A DNA stretch of 64,000 bases from Deltaproteobacteria bacterium. Its GTDB lineage: Bacteria > Myxococcota > Kuafuiibacteriia > Kuafuiibacteriales > Kuafuiibacteriaceae. The notes under the pieces were generated by a model. It was not told the origin of the DNA. It saw nothing but the letters and a program-made list of their open reading frames with translations, and ran no database searches. This document shows, piece by piece, positions 18,036 through 26,560 of this stretch. Both the position numbers and the translations under genes were made by a program. The DNA lies in the NCBI GenBank assembly GCA_016703535.1, contig JADJBV010000001.1, positions 4,392,001-4,456,000 on the forward strand, read 5' to 3'. Every line of letters begins with the position of its first letter. Position 1 is the stretch's first letter.

Positions 18036-21000
18036 ATGTGCAAAGCCATCAATTTTCGCGCCCCCCTCGCGTTCCTCGGCCTCGTCGGTCTCTTCCACTG
18101 TGGCGTCGATGAGTCGCCCCCGACCGCCAGCTTCGATCCCAGAGCACCACGCTCACCGACGGCATCGCAGAGCCTGGCCCTGGATGAAGCCTGGATCCCC
18201 CCCGAACCCCACCGAAGCCAGCCGGTCGCCCAGGTTGCCCGGAGTGTGGCCCCCAGTCCGGACACCTACGGGGCGCCCGATCGCCCCCTCTCGGCCTCGC
18301 CCTCCGACGAGGAGTTGACCGGAGTCACCGTGTTCCCAGAGCCGCTGCTGCCCACAGCTGGGAGCTCACCCCCTCTGGAGACTCGGGCCTTGGCCGCCGC
18401 AATCGCCCAGTACGCTCTGCTCGCCAACGCCGAGCGCGTCGAACCATTGCTGAACTTCCTTGAGAGCTTCCCAACCTCACGGTGGGCGCCTTCGCTTTGG
18501 CTCAACCTCGGGACCATCGCCTACGACACCGGCTATTTCCGGCGGGCGCTTCAGTTCTGGCGACGGGCCTGGGAGCTTTCTTCAGCGGGCACCGACCGGG
18601 CCTCCACCCAGATCGGCAACCAGGCGATCGCGGAGTACGCAAAGATGAACGCGCGGGTCGGCCGGGCAGCAGAAGTCGACGCGATCTTCCGAGAGGCGGG
18701 ACGCCGGGTCTTCGAGGGAGACGCGCGGGTCAAGTTCAACTCGGCACTCGAAGGGAGGTGGATGATGCAGCAACGTCCGGGCGTATCCTTCCGATGTGGA
18801 GCATACGCCTTGGCCAACATCGCCCCCCTGCTCGACCCCGCGGCCGCCAGTCGCACCAAGGCCTTTCTCGATGGCGCTCAGTCACCGCCCTCTGGATTTT
18901 CACTCGCAGAGGTCCTCCAAATGTCCAGCACCCTCGGGGTACAACTCCAAATGGCGAAGCGGACTCCCGGTAGCCCGATCCTGAATCCCTCGGTGATCCA
19001 TTGGAAGGTCGGCCACTTCGGGGCCCTGATCCGAGAGCAGGATGGGAAGTACCTGCTATCCGATCCCACCTTTGGGAACCAGACGCTGATGAGCCCCGAA
19101 GCGATCGACGAAGAGGGCAGCGGATACTTCTTGGTTCCTCGGGGGACTTTGCCGGTGGGCTGGAGCGCCGTCTCGCTCGAGGAAGGGGCCGCGATCTTCG
19201 GCAAGGGCGCCTCGGGCGAAACCAGCCCCGACGAAACTGGACCGGAGGGTCCGTTCCCTCCCGGTCCCTGCGGCGGTCCAATGGCCATGGCCCAGTACAC
19301 TTTCCACATCCTGCTGGCGAGCCTCAAGGTCTACGATGAACCCGTCCGCTACAGTTCAGGAATCGGCCCGGAGTTGCGGGTGATGGTCAGCTACCATCAG
19401 CGGGAGGCCGCACAACCCATCACGTTTTCCTTCACCAACTTCAGCACAAGTTGGGTGAGCACTTGGGTCTCATACCTGGAGGACAATCCGAGCGCACCAG
19501 GGTCCAACATCAACCTCCGTCGCCCAGATGGCGGAGGCGAGACTCACTCCGGCTTTAGCTCGGGTACCCAAACTTATGCCCGGGACGTCCGAACTGGCGC
19601 CGTGCTCCATCGTCTCACAGCCAACACGTACAAGAAGGTCTATCCAGATGGTCGAGAAGAGTACTACGAACAGTACATCGGAACGACCGGCACCCAGCGG
19701 AAGGTGTTTCTGAGCCGAGTGGTGGATCCGCAGGGAAAGCAGATATCGGTCGTGTATGACGGCGCTTATCCCTCGAGGATCCATCAACTAATCGACGCGG
19801 CAGGGCTGTCCACCAATTTTACCTACAGCTATCCGGGGCAGCCGTACCTGGTGACGTCAATCGCTGATCCCTTCTCTCGGGTCTCGACGTTCGCATATAG
19901 CAACGTCGGCGGCGCCCTTCGCTTGCAGTCGATCCAGGATCCGGTGGGGATCGTCTCCTCGTTTGGCTACAACTCGGCAGGGGAGATGACCAGCATGACG
20001 ACCCCCTACGGGACCTCGACCTTCACCTTGAGTCCCCTGGACCTGGGGACGGCAACCCTGATTCGCTACATCGAAGCAAAGGATCCACAAGGCGATCGGG
20101 AGCGAATCGAGTACAATCTGAACTCGACGGTCACTGGACTTCCGAGCACCATCAATGAGCCGACCCCGGATCCGTTGGTCGTCAACTTCCTGACGACCGA
20201 CAATGACGACCGCAACTCGTTCTATTGGGACAAGCTGCAGATGAAAGCCCATCCTGGGGACTACTCAAAGGCCCACCTCTACCACTGGGTTCAACCGGGG
20301 AGCGCGGACACGGCAATCGGAATTCTCGAGAGCGAAAAGCCCCCGCTCGAAGGCCGCATCTGGTACAACTACCCAGGCCAAGTTCAGCCCCACATCATGG
20401 GCACCTCGGCCTCGCCCTCAGTCAAAGCGCGTCTGGTGGAGAACGTGGCTGGGGTGAAGACCACCCAGGCCTACCGCTTCACCTACAACGCCGTCGGCAA
20501 CCCGAACGGCACCATCGATCCCCTGGGCCGAGAGACCCAGATCAACTACCAGCCCAACGGCCAAGACGTCCTCAACGTGCGCCAAAAGACCGGGGCCTCC
20601 ACCTGGGCCACGGTCTCTTCCTTCACCTACGACGGCACCACTCCGCCTCACCGCCCCAAGACCATGACCGACGGCGCGGGCCGGACCACCACGTACACGT
20701 ACAACGCCACAAACGCCCAGGTGGCGACGGTGACCAACGCCAAGGGCGAGGTCACCACCTACACCTACGAGATGAACACCAGCTCGCCGGCCTACGGCAA
20801 GCTCCTGACCCTGACCGGCGACGTCCCGGGCGGCAACCGCACGTACACCTACGACTCGGCGGGCCGCGTGCGGACCATGACCGACTCCGAGGGCTACGTG
20901 TTGACCTACGACTACGACAACCTCGATCGGGTCCGGGTGGTCACCTACCCCGACGCGTCCTTCGAGCAGTTCGAGTACGCCGACCACAGCTTGATCGCGA

Positions 21001-23378
21001 CCCGGGATCGAGCGGGCCGCTGGACCCGGCACCAATCGAACGCGCTCCGGGAGCGGGTGTTGACCCGGGACGCCTCGGGCCGCACCACCCAATACGGCTG
21101 GTGCCGCTGCGGCGAGATGAAGCGCCTGGTGGACGGCAGCGGCAATTCTACTGAATGGACCCGGGACGCCCGGGGCCGGGTCACCCGAAAGACCTACGCC
21201 GACGGCAGCCACTACGACTACGAATACGACTTCTCGGGCCGGCTCCGCCGCGAGTTCGACGCCCTCGCCCGCAGCAAAACCTTCGAGTACAGCCTCGACG
21301 ACCGACTCCTCTTCCTCAACTACAGCGACCCCGCCACCGCCGACGTCACCTACGCCTACGATCCCTGGTTCCCGCGCCTCACCTCCCGGGTCGACGGCGT
21401 CGGCACCACCAGCTACGTCTACCACCCCGTCGACGGCACCACCTTGGGTGCAGGACAACTTGCACGCGTGAACGGCCCCTTCCCCGACGACACGCTCAAG
21501 TACACCTACGACGAGCTCGGCCGCCTGAAGAAAACCCAGATCGTCGACGACGCCACCTTCACCACCGCCAGCTACAGCGACGAGGCCACCTTCGACACCC
21601 GAGGCCGGGTCAGCGCCGTCACCAACAACCTCGGCGCCTTCAGCTACGCCTACATGGGCCAATCCAACCGCGTCGACTTCGTCAACTACCCGAACGGCAT
21701 GAAGGTCGACTACAGCTACTACGGAGCCACCACCGACTTCCTCCTCAGCCAGATCAAGAACTTGTCCGCTGCGGTGCCCCCCACCGTCATCAGCCAGTTC
21801 GACTACACCTACAACCCCGACCGCACCATCAACACCTGGGCCCAGCTCCAGAACGGAGTGACCACCACCTGGACCTTCGGCTACGATCCCATCCAGCAGC
21901 TCACCTCAGCGGTAAGAAGGAACAGCGGCGGAACAGTGATCCGGGACGAACGTTACGGCTACGACGGCGCGGGCAATCGCATCCAGGTCACCGAAGACGG
22001 CGTGGCCCGCAACGCCCAGGTCAACAACCTCAACCAGCTCACCAGCGAGCGCGGCTACGGGAAGACGAAGTTCACGGGGACTTTGAACGAACCCGCCACC
22101 GTGACGGTCAACGGCCAACCCGCGGTGGTAAAGAGCGCCGACGGCGGCGTGCCGTACACCTTCGAGGCCGACGTCGATCTGGCCAGCGGCGGCAACACCG
22201 TCACCGTGGTGGCCACCGACGGCAACGGCAACGTGCGCACGAATCAGTATTCGGTGCCGACGACGGGAGTGGTGCAGAACTACGAGTACGACCTCAACGG
22301 CAACACGCGCTTCGAGAAGACCGCGGCCGGCGTGGTGGTGCGGGAGTTTCAGTGGGACCAGGAGAACCGGATGGTGAAGATCATCGCCGGCACCAAGGAG
22401 AGCCAGTTCACGTACGACGGTGAGTCCAAGAGGGTGCGGATCCGGGAGCTGGATGGCGGCGCCGAGACCAGCAACCAGACCTTTGTCTGGGACGGGCTCG
22501 TCGAGGCGCAGCAGCGAGGGGCCTCAGGGTCCTCGATCACTCGCACCTACTTTGGCCTTGGTCTGATTGACTCGGGCACCGCTAGGTTTCGTGTGGCCGA
22601 TCATCAGAACTCGACCCGAGAGGTGCTTGCAAACAACGGACAGGCCCTTCTCTTTTCGGCGGCCTACTCGCCCTGGGGCGCGCCGGACCTACTCCTCGGG
22701 ACGCACGCGTTGGAAGACTTTGGCTTTGGCGGCCATTGGACGCACGACCCCAGCGGCCTTGAGACTACTTTGTATCGCCCCCGATCGTCGGCAACCTGGT
22801 TGGCCAGAGACCCACTTGGCGAACGCGGCGGCATCAACCTCTATCGGTATGGCGCGAATGATCCAGTCGGATTGAACGATATCCTGGGACTAAAGCCCGG
22901 AGTAACCTATCCGGACCTCCGCACCGCGGTAGAAAAGGCCGCCGAAGACCTGACCGACGGAACAGACCACTGCGGCGCGGAAGCCGGCTGCCTGGTGTTC
23001 CCCACCGATCCGAAGGACCCAAAAAAGGGATTCCAGCATTCCGAGCCTCAGAAAGCTGGAAAACACGGCGGCAACATCAAGGCGACGACCCCAGATGGAA
23101 CGCCGGCCGCCGGCGCGCTGGGCGCCCACCCGATCCACACCCACCCGGATGGTTCCGGTCACCCTGGCGGGCGCCCTGGTCGAGACGATCAGAAACATGC
23201 GGAAAAATACCCGTCCGCCTACTACGTCGTCGTTGACTGCAAAATCTACTTGTACACGCCGAAGAATCCAAAGTTTCCAGGGTCGCTTCGCCCGGGACAA
23301 ATTCAGACGATGTTCGGCGATACTGGCCAGTGGATCTACCTCGGAGATGTTTCAGGATGCAGGAAGTGCAAGCGATGA
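18036..23378 (+). CDS. full-length RHS repeat lipoprotein with C39-like N-terminal domain and JAB-like C-terminal domain (cassette U1)
   Basis: A 1780-aa protein. The signal peptide ends in a lipobox (LFHC, Cys21). Residues ~90-220 are helical and TPR-like. Residues ~245-385 resemble C39 cysteine peptidases: FRCGAYAL with Cys254, VGHFGAL with His327, SDPTFG with Asp343. Residues ~420-780 form an RHS N-terminal region and ~790-1490 YD repeats, with an Ig-like insert (GTLNEPATVTVNGQPAV). The core closes with DPLGERGG and LYRYGANDP, ending at residue ~1619. The last 161 residues carry HTHP (~1701) and a following RDD, like a JAB/DUF4329-type metallopeptidase; this toxin call is an inference. It is the only cassette in the window with an N-terminus and the only likely expression copy. 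The stop overlaps the next start by ATGA. Confidence 0.9.
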   Translation: MCKAINFRAPLAFLGLVGLFHCGVDESPPTASFDPRAPRSPTASQSLALDEAWIPPEPHRSQPVAQVARSVAPSPDTYGAPDRPLSASPSDEELTGVTVFPEPLLPTAGSSPPLETRALAAAIAQYALLANAERVEPLLNFLESFPTSRWAPSLWLNLGTIAYDTGYFRRALQFWRRAWELSSAGTDRASTQIGNQAIAEYAKMNARVGRAAEVDAIFREAGRRVFEGDARVKFNSALEGRWMMQQRPGVSFRCGAYALANIAPLLDPAAASRTKAFLDGAQSPPSGFSLAEVLQMSSTLGVQLQMAKRTPGSPILNPSVIHWKVGHFGALIREQDGKYLLSDPTFGNQTLMSPEAIDEEGSGYFLVPRGTLPVGWSAVSLEEGAAIFGKGASGETSPDETGPEGPFPPGPCGGPMAMAQYTFHILLASLKVYDEPVRYSSGIGPELRVMVSYHQREAAQPITFSFTNFSTSWVSTWVSYLEDNPSAPGSNINLRRPDGGGETHSGFSSGTQTYARDVRTGAVLHRLTANTYKKVYPDGREEYYEQYIGTTGTQRKVFLSRVVDPQGKQISVVYDGAYPSRIHQLIDAAGLSTNFTYSYPGQPYLVTSIADPFSRVSTFAYSNVGGALRLQSIQDPVGIVSSFGYNSAGEMTSMTTPYGTSTFTLSPLDLGTATLIRYIEAKDPQGDRERIEYNLNSTVTGLPSTINEPTPDPLVVNFLTTDNDDRNSFYWDKLQMKAHPGDYSKAHLYHWVQPGSADTAIGILESEKPPLEGRIWYNYPGQVQPHIMGTSASPSVKARLVENVAGVKTTQAYRFTYNAVGNPNGTIDPLGRETQINYQPNGQDVLNVRQKTGASTWATVSSFTYDGTTPPHRPKTMTDGAGRTTTYTYNATNAQVATVTNAKGEVTTYTYEMNTSSPAYGKLLTLTGDVPGGNRTYTYDSAGRVRTMTDSEGYVLTYDYDNLDRVRVVTYPDASFEQFEYADHSLIATRDRAGRWTRHQSNALRERVLTRDASGRTTQYGWCRCGEMKRLVDGSGNSTEWTRDARGRVTRKTYADGSHYDYEYDFSGRLRREFDALARSKTFEYSLDDRLLFLNYSDPATADVTYAYDPWFPRLTSRVDGVGTTSYVYHPVDGTTLGAGQLARVNGPFPDDTLKYTYDELGRLKKTQIVDDATFTTASYSDEATFDTRGRVSAVTNNLGAFSYAYMGQSNRVDFVNYPNGMKVDYSYYGATTDFLLSQIKNLSAAVPPTVISQFDYTYNPDRTINTWAQLQNGVTTTWTFGYDPIQQLTSAVRRNSGGTVIRDERYGYDGAGNRIQVTEDGVARNAQVNNLNQLTSERGYGKTKFTGTLNEPATVTVNGQPAVVKSADGGVPYTFEADVDLASGGNTVTVVATDGNGNVRTNQYSVPTTGVVQNYEYDLNGNTRFEKTAAGVVVREFQWDQENRMVKIIAGTKESQFTYDGESKRVRIRELDGGAETSNQTFVWDGLVEAQQRGASGSSITRTYFGLGLIDSGTARFRVADHQNSTREVLANNGQALLFSAAYSPWGAPDLLLGTHALEDFGFGGHWTHDPSGLETTLYRPRSSATWLARDPLGERGGINLYRYGANDPVGLNDILGLKPGVTYPDLRTAVEKAAEDLTDGTDHCGAEAGCLVFPTDPKDPKKGFQHSEPQKAGKHGGNIKATTPDGTPAAGALGAHPIHTHPDGSGHPGGRPGRDDQKHAEKYPSAYYVVVDCKIYLYTPKNPKFPGSLRPGQIQTMFGDTGQWIYLGDVSGCRKCKR

Positions 23379-23914
23379 TAGGAGGCTCCAAAGAGTCAAG
23401 GCTCAGGACCGCGGTTAGCGCAAAGCGGTCGCTCCTCGTGTTGACCGTAGTGGCTCTCACAGCTTGCGCAGCCCAAACGCCTCCGACAACAGGAGGTTCT
23501 TCCGAGAACAGGCGCGTCACTTCAACTTGCCCTGCAGCGCTCGTCGAGTTTGGGTGCATCTCGACCGACCGGGGCAGGCCGAGGATCCCCGGACTAGCCA
23601 TTGCGTCGTTGCTCTCCCACCCGCGCCTCTTCGACAACACCGAGGTCGTTGTCTCCGGCAACCTATCGACTCGCTTCGAAGATCTATCGGTCTACATGGA
23701 CCGCCAAAGCTACGACTTTGGGATATCCGAGAACAAGGTTTACGTCGTCACCTCAACATCGACGGTATTTGATGAACCTGTGCAAACGGGAGAGGTGGTG
23801 ATGGTCGACGGCGTGTTCTTCTACCAAGACCGCACTCATTTCTCGCACCCCTACGTTGAGGCTTTGTGGGTTCGGCGTCTGCAGAAGCAGGACGACGAGT
23901 CAACCGAACCTTAG
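23375..23914 (+). CDS. candidate immunity lipoprotein for U1
   Basis: A 179-aa protein starting at the ATG that overlaps the RHS stop (ATGA, 23375-23378). The N-terminus has basic residues, a hydrophobic stretch and a lipobox (LTAC, Cys31), so it is an exported lipoprotein. The mature part has an extended beta-rich stretch (FDNTEVVVSGNLSTRF to HPYVEALWVRR) suggesting a small OB-like beta barrel; this fold guess is weak. Translational coupling to the toxin-like C-terminus and a periplasmic or outer-membrane location fit protection from an incoming or mislocalised U1 tail. No homologous gene occurs after the other cassettes. Confidence 0.65.
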   Translation: MIGGSKESRLRTAVSAKRSLLVLTVVALTACAAQTPPTTGGSSENRRVTSTCPAALVEFGCISTDRGRPRIPGLAIASLLSHPRLFDNTEVVVSGNLSTRFEDLSVYMDRQSYDFGISENKVYVVTSTSTVFDEPVQTGEVVMVDGVFFYQDRTHFSHPYVEALWVRRLQKQDDESTEP

Positions 23915-23943
23915 CCATGACCGGAGTTTACTGATGGCAGGAG

Positions 23944-24180
23944 GTGCTTCTTCAAAATGAGGCAGGATTCGGAGTCGGCAAGCCCACCGGCACCATCGAT
24001 CCCCTGGGCCGAGAGACCGAGATCAACTACCAGCCCAACGGCCAAGACGTCCTCAACGTGCGCCAAAAGACCGGAGCCTCCACCTGGGCCACGGTCTCGT
24101 CCTTCACCTACGACGGCACCACTCCGCCTCACCGCCCCAAGACCATGACCGACGGCGCGGGCCGGACCACCACGTACACC
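23944..24180 (+). pseudogene. 5' part of truncated RHS cassette U2, cut by IS66
   Basis: Homology to U1 starts near 23970 (VGKPTGTIDPLGRE) and runs to GRTTTYT at 24180, where IS66 copy 1 begins. Upstream of 23960 there is no RHS sequence, so about 800 N-terminal codons are missing. If the IS and one 8-bp duplication are removed, this frame joins exactly to the part at 26569-29109. A GTG at 23944 is in frame, but nothing shows it is used. Confidence 0.75.
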
Positions 24181-24251
24181 GTACGTGCTCGCCCAGCCCC
24201 GTCTGTTTCGGCTGTCTGAATCAGCTAGCGCTCCGGGATGATGGGGGCGGT

Positions 24252-25805
24252 CTACCCGTTCTCAAGCTGGGGTGCCGCAGGTGGCCCCACCCGAGCTGCG
24301 GCAAAGGCGTCCTGCCGGACCTCGTGGGGCAACGGGGCCAAGCCGCCTCGAAGATGCACCTCGGCCGCAAACTTGAGGTAGCGAGCCGGGTCTAAGCCGT
24401 TGAGGCGCGCGCTTTCGATCAGGCTGTACATCATGGCCGATACCTCGGTCCCGCGCTTGGACTTGGAGCCGAAGTGGTTGTTACGCCCGAGCACCAGGGC
24501 GCGGAGCGCGCCTTCGGCGGCGTTGCTGGTGATCGGGATCTTTGGGTCTCCAAGAAAGCGGATGAGGCCGTCCCACTGGTTGGTCAGGTACTTCACCGCG
24601 CGACCGATCGGGCTCTCGCTGAGCGCCTTGACCTGCGTCGCCTTTGCTCCGATCGCCTCGACGATTGGTCGAGATTGCCGTTCGCGCATGGTTCTTCGGA
24701 TCTCTAGAGCCCGTTCGATGGGCTGGCCGCTGAAGGATGCGACGATGTCGCGCTCGATCAGGAAGAGCTTGCCGATGTCGTCGAGGATCGGACCGACTTC
24801 GTCGGGCGCGGTGGCTTCGGCTTCGATGAAATATCGACGGGCGTGGCACCAGTCGTGGGCCTGAGTGTAGCCGAGTTCCGTCGCCAGGCTGGAGTAGACG
24901 CCGTAGCCGTCGGTGAGGAGCGTGCCCTTGAAGCCGGTGAGCACCTCGCGGGCGGCGTCGTTGGAGCGGGTCTCGTGAATCGAATGGAGGACGGCGTCAT
25001 CGGCCACCAGCACCCAGTCGAACCAGTTCTTGCTCGCGCGGCCCTTGACGCCGAGCAGGGGCCAGCGAGTCTCGTCGCCCATCAGGACCTCCTTCTTAAG
25101 GAGGTACTCGTGCAGCCGCTTGATGGCGACGCTGAAACACCGGGACAGCGCAAAGAGTTGGTCCCAGAGGGTCTGGGTCGTGACGTCGAGCCCGGCCCAC
25201 GCCATGCGCTTCGCCTGGCGCTCGAGGGGCATGTGGACGCAGTACTTCTCGATCGTGACGTGCACAGCGAAGGCGAGGCTGTAGCGCCCGCCGAGGATCA
25301 GCTTGGTGGGTCCGAGCGCGGTCTCGATGCAGCCGCCGCAGCCGCAGCGGTACTTTTGGCGCCGGTGCTTCTTGAGGACGTACTTGACGTCGACGACGTC
25401 GACCTCTTCGCTGTCCTCGAACTGGTCGAGCCACGGCTTCAGCTCGCCGCCACAGCTTGGGCATGCTCGGTCGGCCTGATCAAGCAGGTGGAGTTCGGTC
25501 ACGGTCGGCAAGTCAGGTTGCGGCGTGGGGCCGTGACCGGTCTGCGGCTTCTTCTCCTTGGTCGGTTTGTCGGAGCGCGGCCGGCGTTCGCTTTGGTGGC
25601 CGTAGGCCCGCTCCTGGACCTCCTGGAGCTCCTTCTCGAGGACGCTCAGGCGCTCCTGGATGGCGACCGAGTCTTCCTTCTTGGCCGCCGCGAGTTCCTT
25701 GGTCACCAGCAGCAGCTGCTTGCTGAGGCGCCGGATCTCCGCATCTTGAACCTTGGCGACTGTACGCAGGAGCTCAAGATCGGAGACGCGATCGAGGTCC
25801 ACCAC
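24252..25805 (-). CDS. tnpC: IS66 transposase TnpC
   Basis: A 517-aa transposase. Residues ~10-70 form a coiled coil (IRRLSKQLLLVTKELAAAKK). A zinc-finger element follows (CPSCGGELKPW to CGCGGCIE, ~118-162). The DDE catalytic region has MGDETRWPLLG, LLTDGYGVYSSL and NAAEGALRALVLGRNN, giving the Asp-Asp-Glu triad. The length matches full IS66 transposases. Start GTG at 25803-25805, 9 nt after tnpB; GTG one codon later is equally possible. Confidence 0.95.
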   Translation of the reverse strand: MVDLDRVSDLELLRTVAKVQDAEIRRLSKQLLLVTKELAAAKKEDSVAIQERLSVLEKELQEVQERAYGHQSERRPRSDKPTKEKKPQTGHGPTPQPDLPTVTELHLLDQADRACPSCGGELKPWLDQFEDSEEVDVVDVKYVLKKHRRQKYRCGCGGCIETALGPTKLILGGRYSLAFAVHVTIEKYCVHMPLERQAKRMAWAGLDVTTQTLWDQLFALSRCFSVAIKRLHEYLLKKEVLMGDETRWPLLGVKGRASKNWFDWVLVADDAVLHSIHETRSNDAAREVLTGFKGTLLTDGYGVYSSLATELGYTQAHDWCHARRYFIEAEATAPDEVGPILDDIGKLFLIERDIVASFSGQPIERALEIRRTMRERQSRPIVEAIGAKATQVKALSESPIGRAVKYLTNQWDGLIRFLGDPKIPITSNAAEGALRALVLGRNNHFGSKSKRGTEVSAMMYSLIESARLNGLDPARYLKFAAEVHLRGGLAPLPHEVRQDAFAAARVGPPAAPQLENG

Positions 25806-25814
25806 GCGAGGAAG

Positions 25815-26201
25815 TTATCGTACGACGAGGGCGCGAGTTGCGACTCTCTTGGGAACAATCTCGCCCGGTGACAGCGCTCCGATGAACACCAGCTGGCTGC
25901 CCTCGATGAAGAGATCCAGTTCGCTCCTGGACATGGTGATCGCGCCCTCGGCGCTCCGCTTCCAGGGCGCCGCGAACCGCCCTTGCGAGAGCCGCTTGTG
26001 AAAGACGCAGAGCCCGGTGCCATCCCAGAACAGCACCTTGGCCGAACGCAGCCGCGCGCCGACGAACAGGAACATGTCGCCCTCCAGCGGGTCTCGGCCC
26101 AGCTCAATCGACACCAAGGCTGAGAGCGTGTCGAAGGACTTCCGCATGTCCGTCGGCGCCGCCCGGGCGAACACTCGGACCCGTCGCTCCGCGCCGATCA
26201 C
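25815..26201 (-). CDS. tnpB: IS66 accessory protein TnpB
   Basis: A 128-aa IS66 Orf2-type protein recognised by DMRKSFDTLSALV, DPLEGDMFLFVG and KVLFWDGTGLCVFHKRL. It is required with TnpC for IS66 transposition, although its biochemical role is not well defined. The GTG start at 26199-26201 overlaps the tnpA stop (GTGA). Confidence 0.95.
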   Translation of the reverse strand: MIGAERRVRVFARAAPTDMRKSFDTLSALVSIELGRDPLEGDMFLFVGARLRSAKVLFWDGTGLCVFHKRLSQGRFAAPWKRSAEGAITMSRSELDLFIEGSQLVFIGALSPGEIVPKRVATRALVVR

Positions 26202-26500
26202 CGCAGCCGCTCCCAGAGCCGAATAGCGCCATCGAGGTCGAGGCCGTCGAACACGAAGCCGTCCGGCGTGGCCACGCTGATCCCAGTCGAGCGCGCGGGC
26301 TCGTCATCGGCCGCGATCTGCACCGGCTGAAGTTGGCCCGCCGGGTAGCGCTCCATCCACTGCCGTAGGGTGCCTTCGTGAAGGTCCAACGCCTTGGCCG
26401 AGGCGCGGTGAGACTCGCCGCCGGCCATGCGGCGACGCGCCTCGGCCACCAGGTGCTTCTTCTGTTCAGAGGTCCAGATTCGTCGGGGTCTTCTGCTCAT
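26198..26500 (-). CDS. tnpA: IS66 accessory protein TnpA
   Basis: A 100-aa protein with an N-terminal helix-turn-helix (WTSEQKKHLVAEARRR, SHRASAKALDLHEGTLRQW), as in the IS66 Orf1/IS3-type TnpA family. It probably binds the IS ends. It is the first gene of the three-gene IS operon, followed by tnpB with a 4-nt overlap. Confidence 0.9.
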   Translation of the reverse strand: MSRRPRRIWTSEQKKHLVAEARRRMAGGESHRASAKALDLHEGTLRQWMERYPAGQLQPVQIAADDEPARSTGISVATPDGFVFDGLDLDGAIRLWERLR

Positions 26501-26560
26501 CCGTCCAGGGCTACATCGGCGGCGCGGCGTTCGTCAGGACGGGGCCGGGCGAGCACGTAC

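Larger units (their letters stand above)
24181..26560 (-). mobile_element. IS66-family insertion sequence, copy 1 (2380 bp)
   Basis: The terminal inverted repeats begin GTACGTGCTCGCCC at both ends and continue as A/G-GCCCCGTC. An 8-bp target duplication CGTACACC flanks it (24173-24180 and 26561-26568), the size expected for IS66. It contains tnpA, tnpB and tnpC in order on the minus strand. It inserted in the YD-repeat core of cassette U2. Copy 2 at 52523-54902 has the same length and encodes identical proteins in the opposite orientation, so both insertions are recent. Confidence 0.95.
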
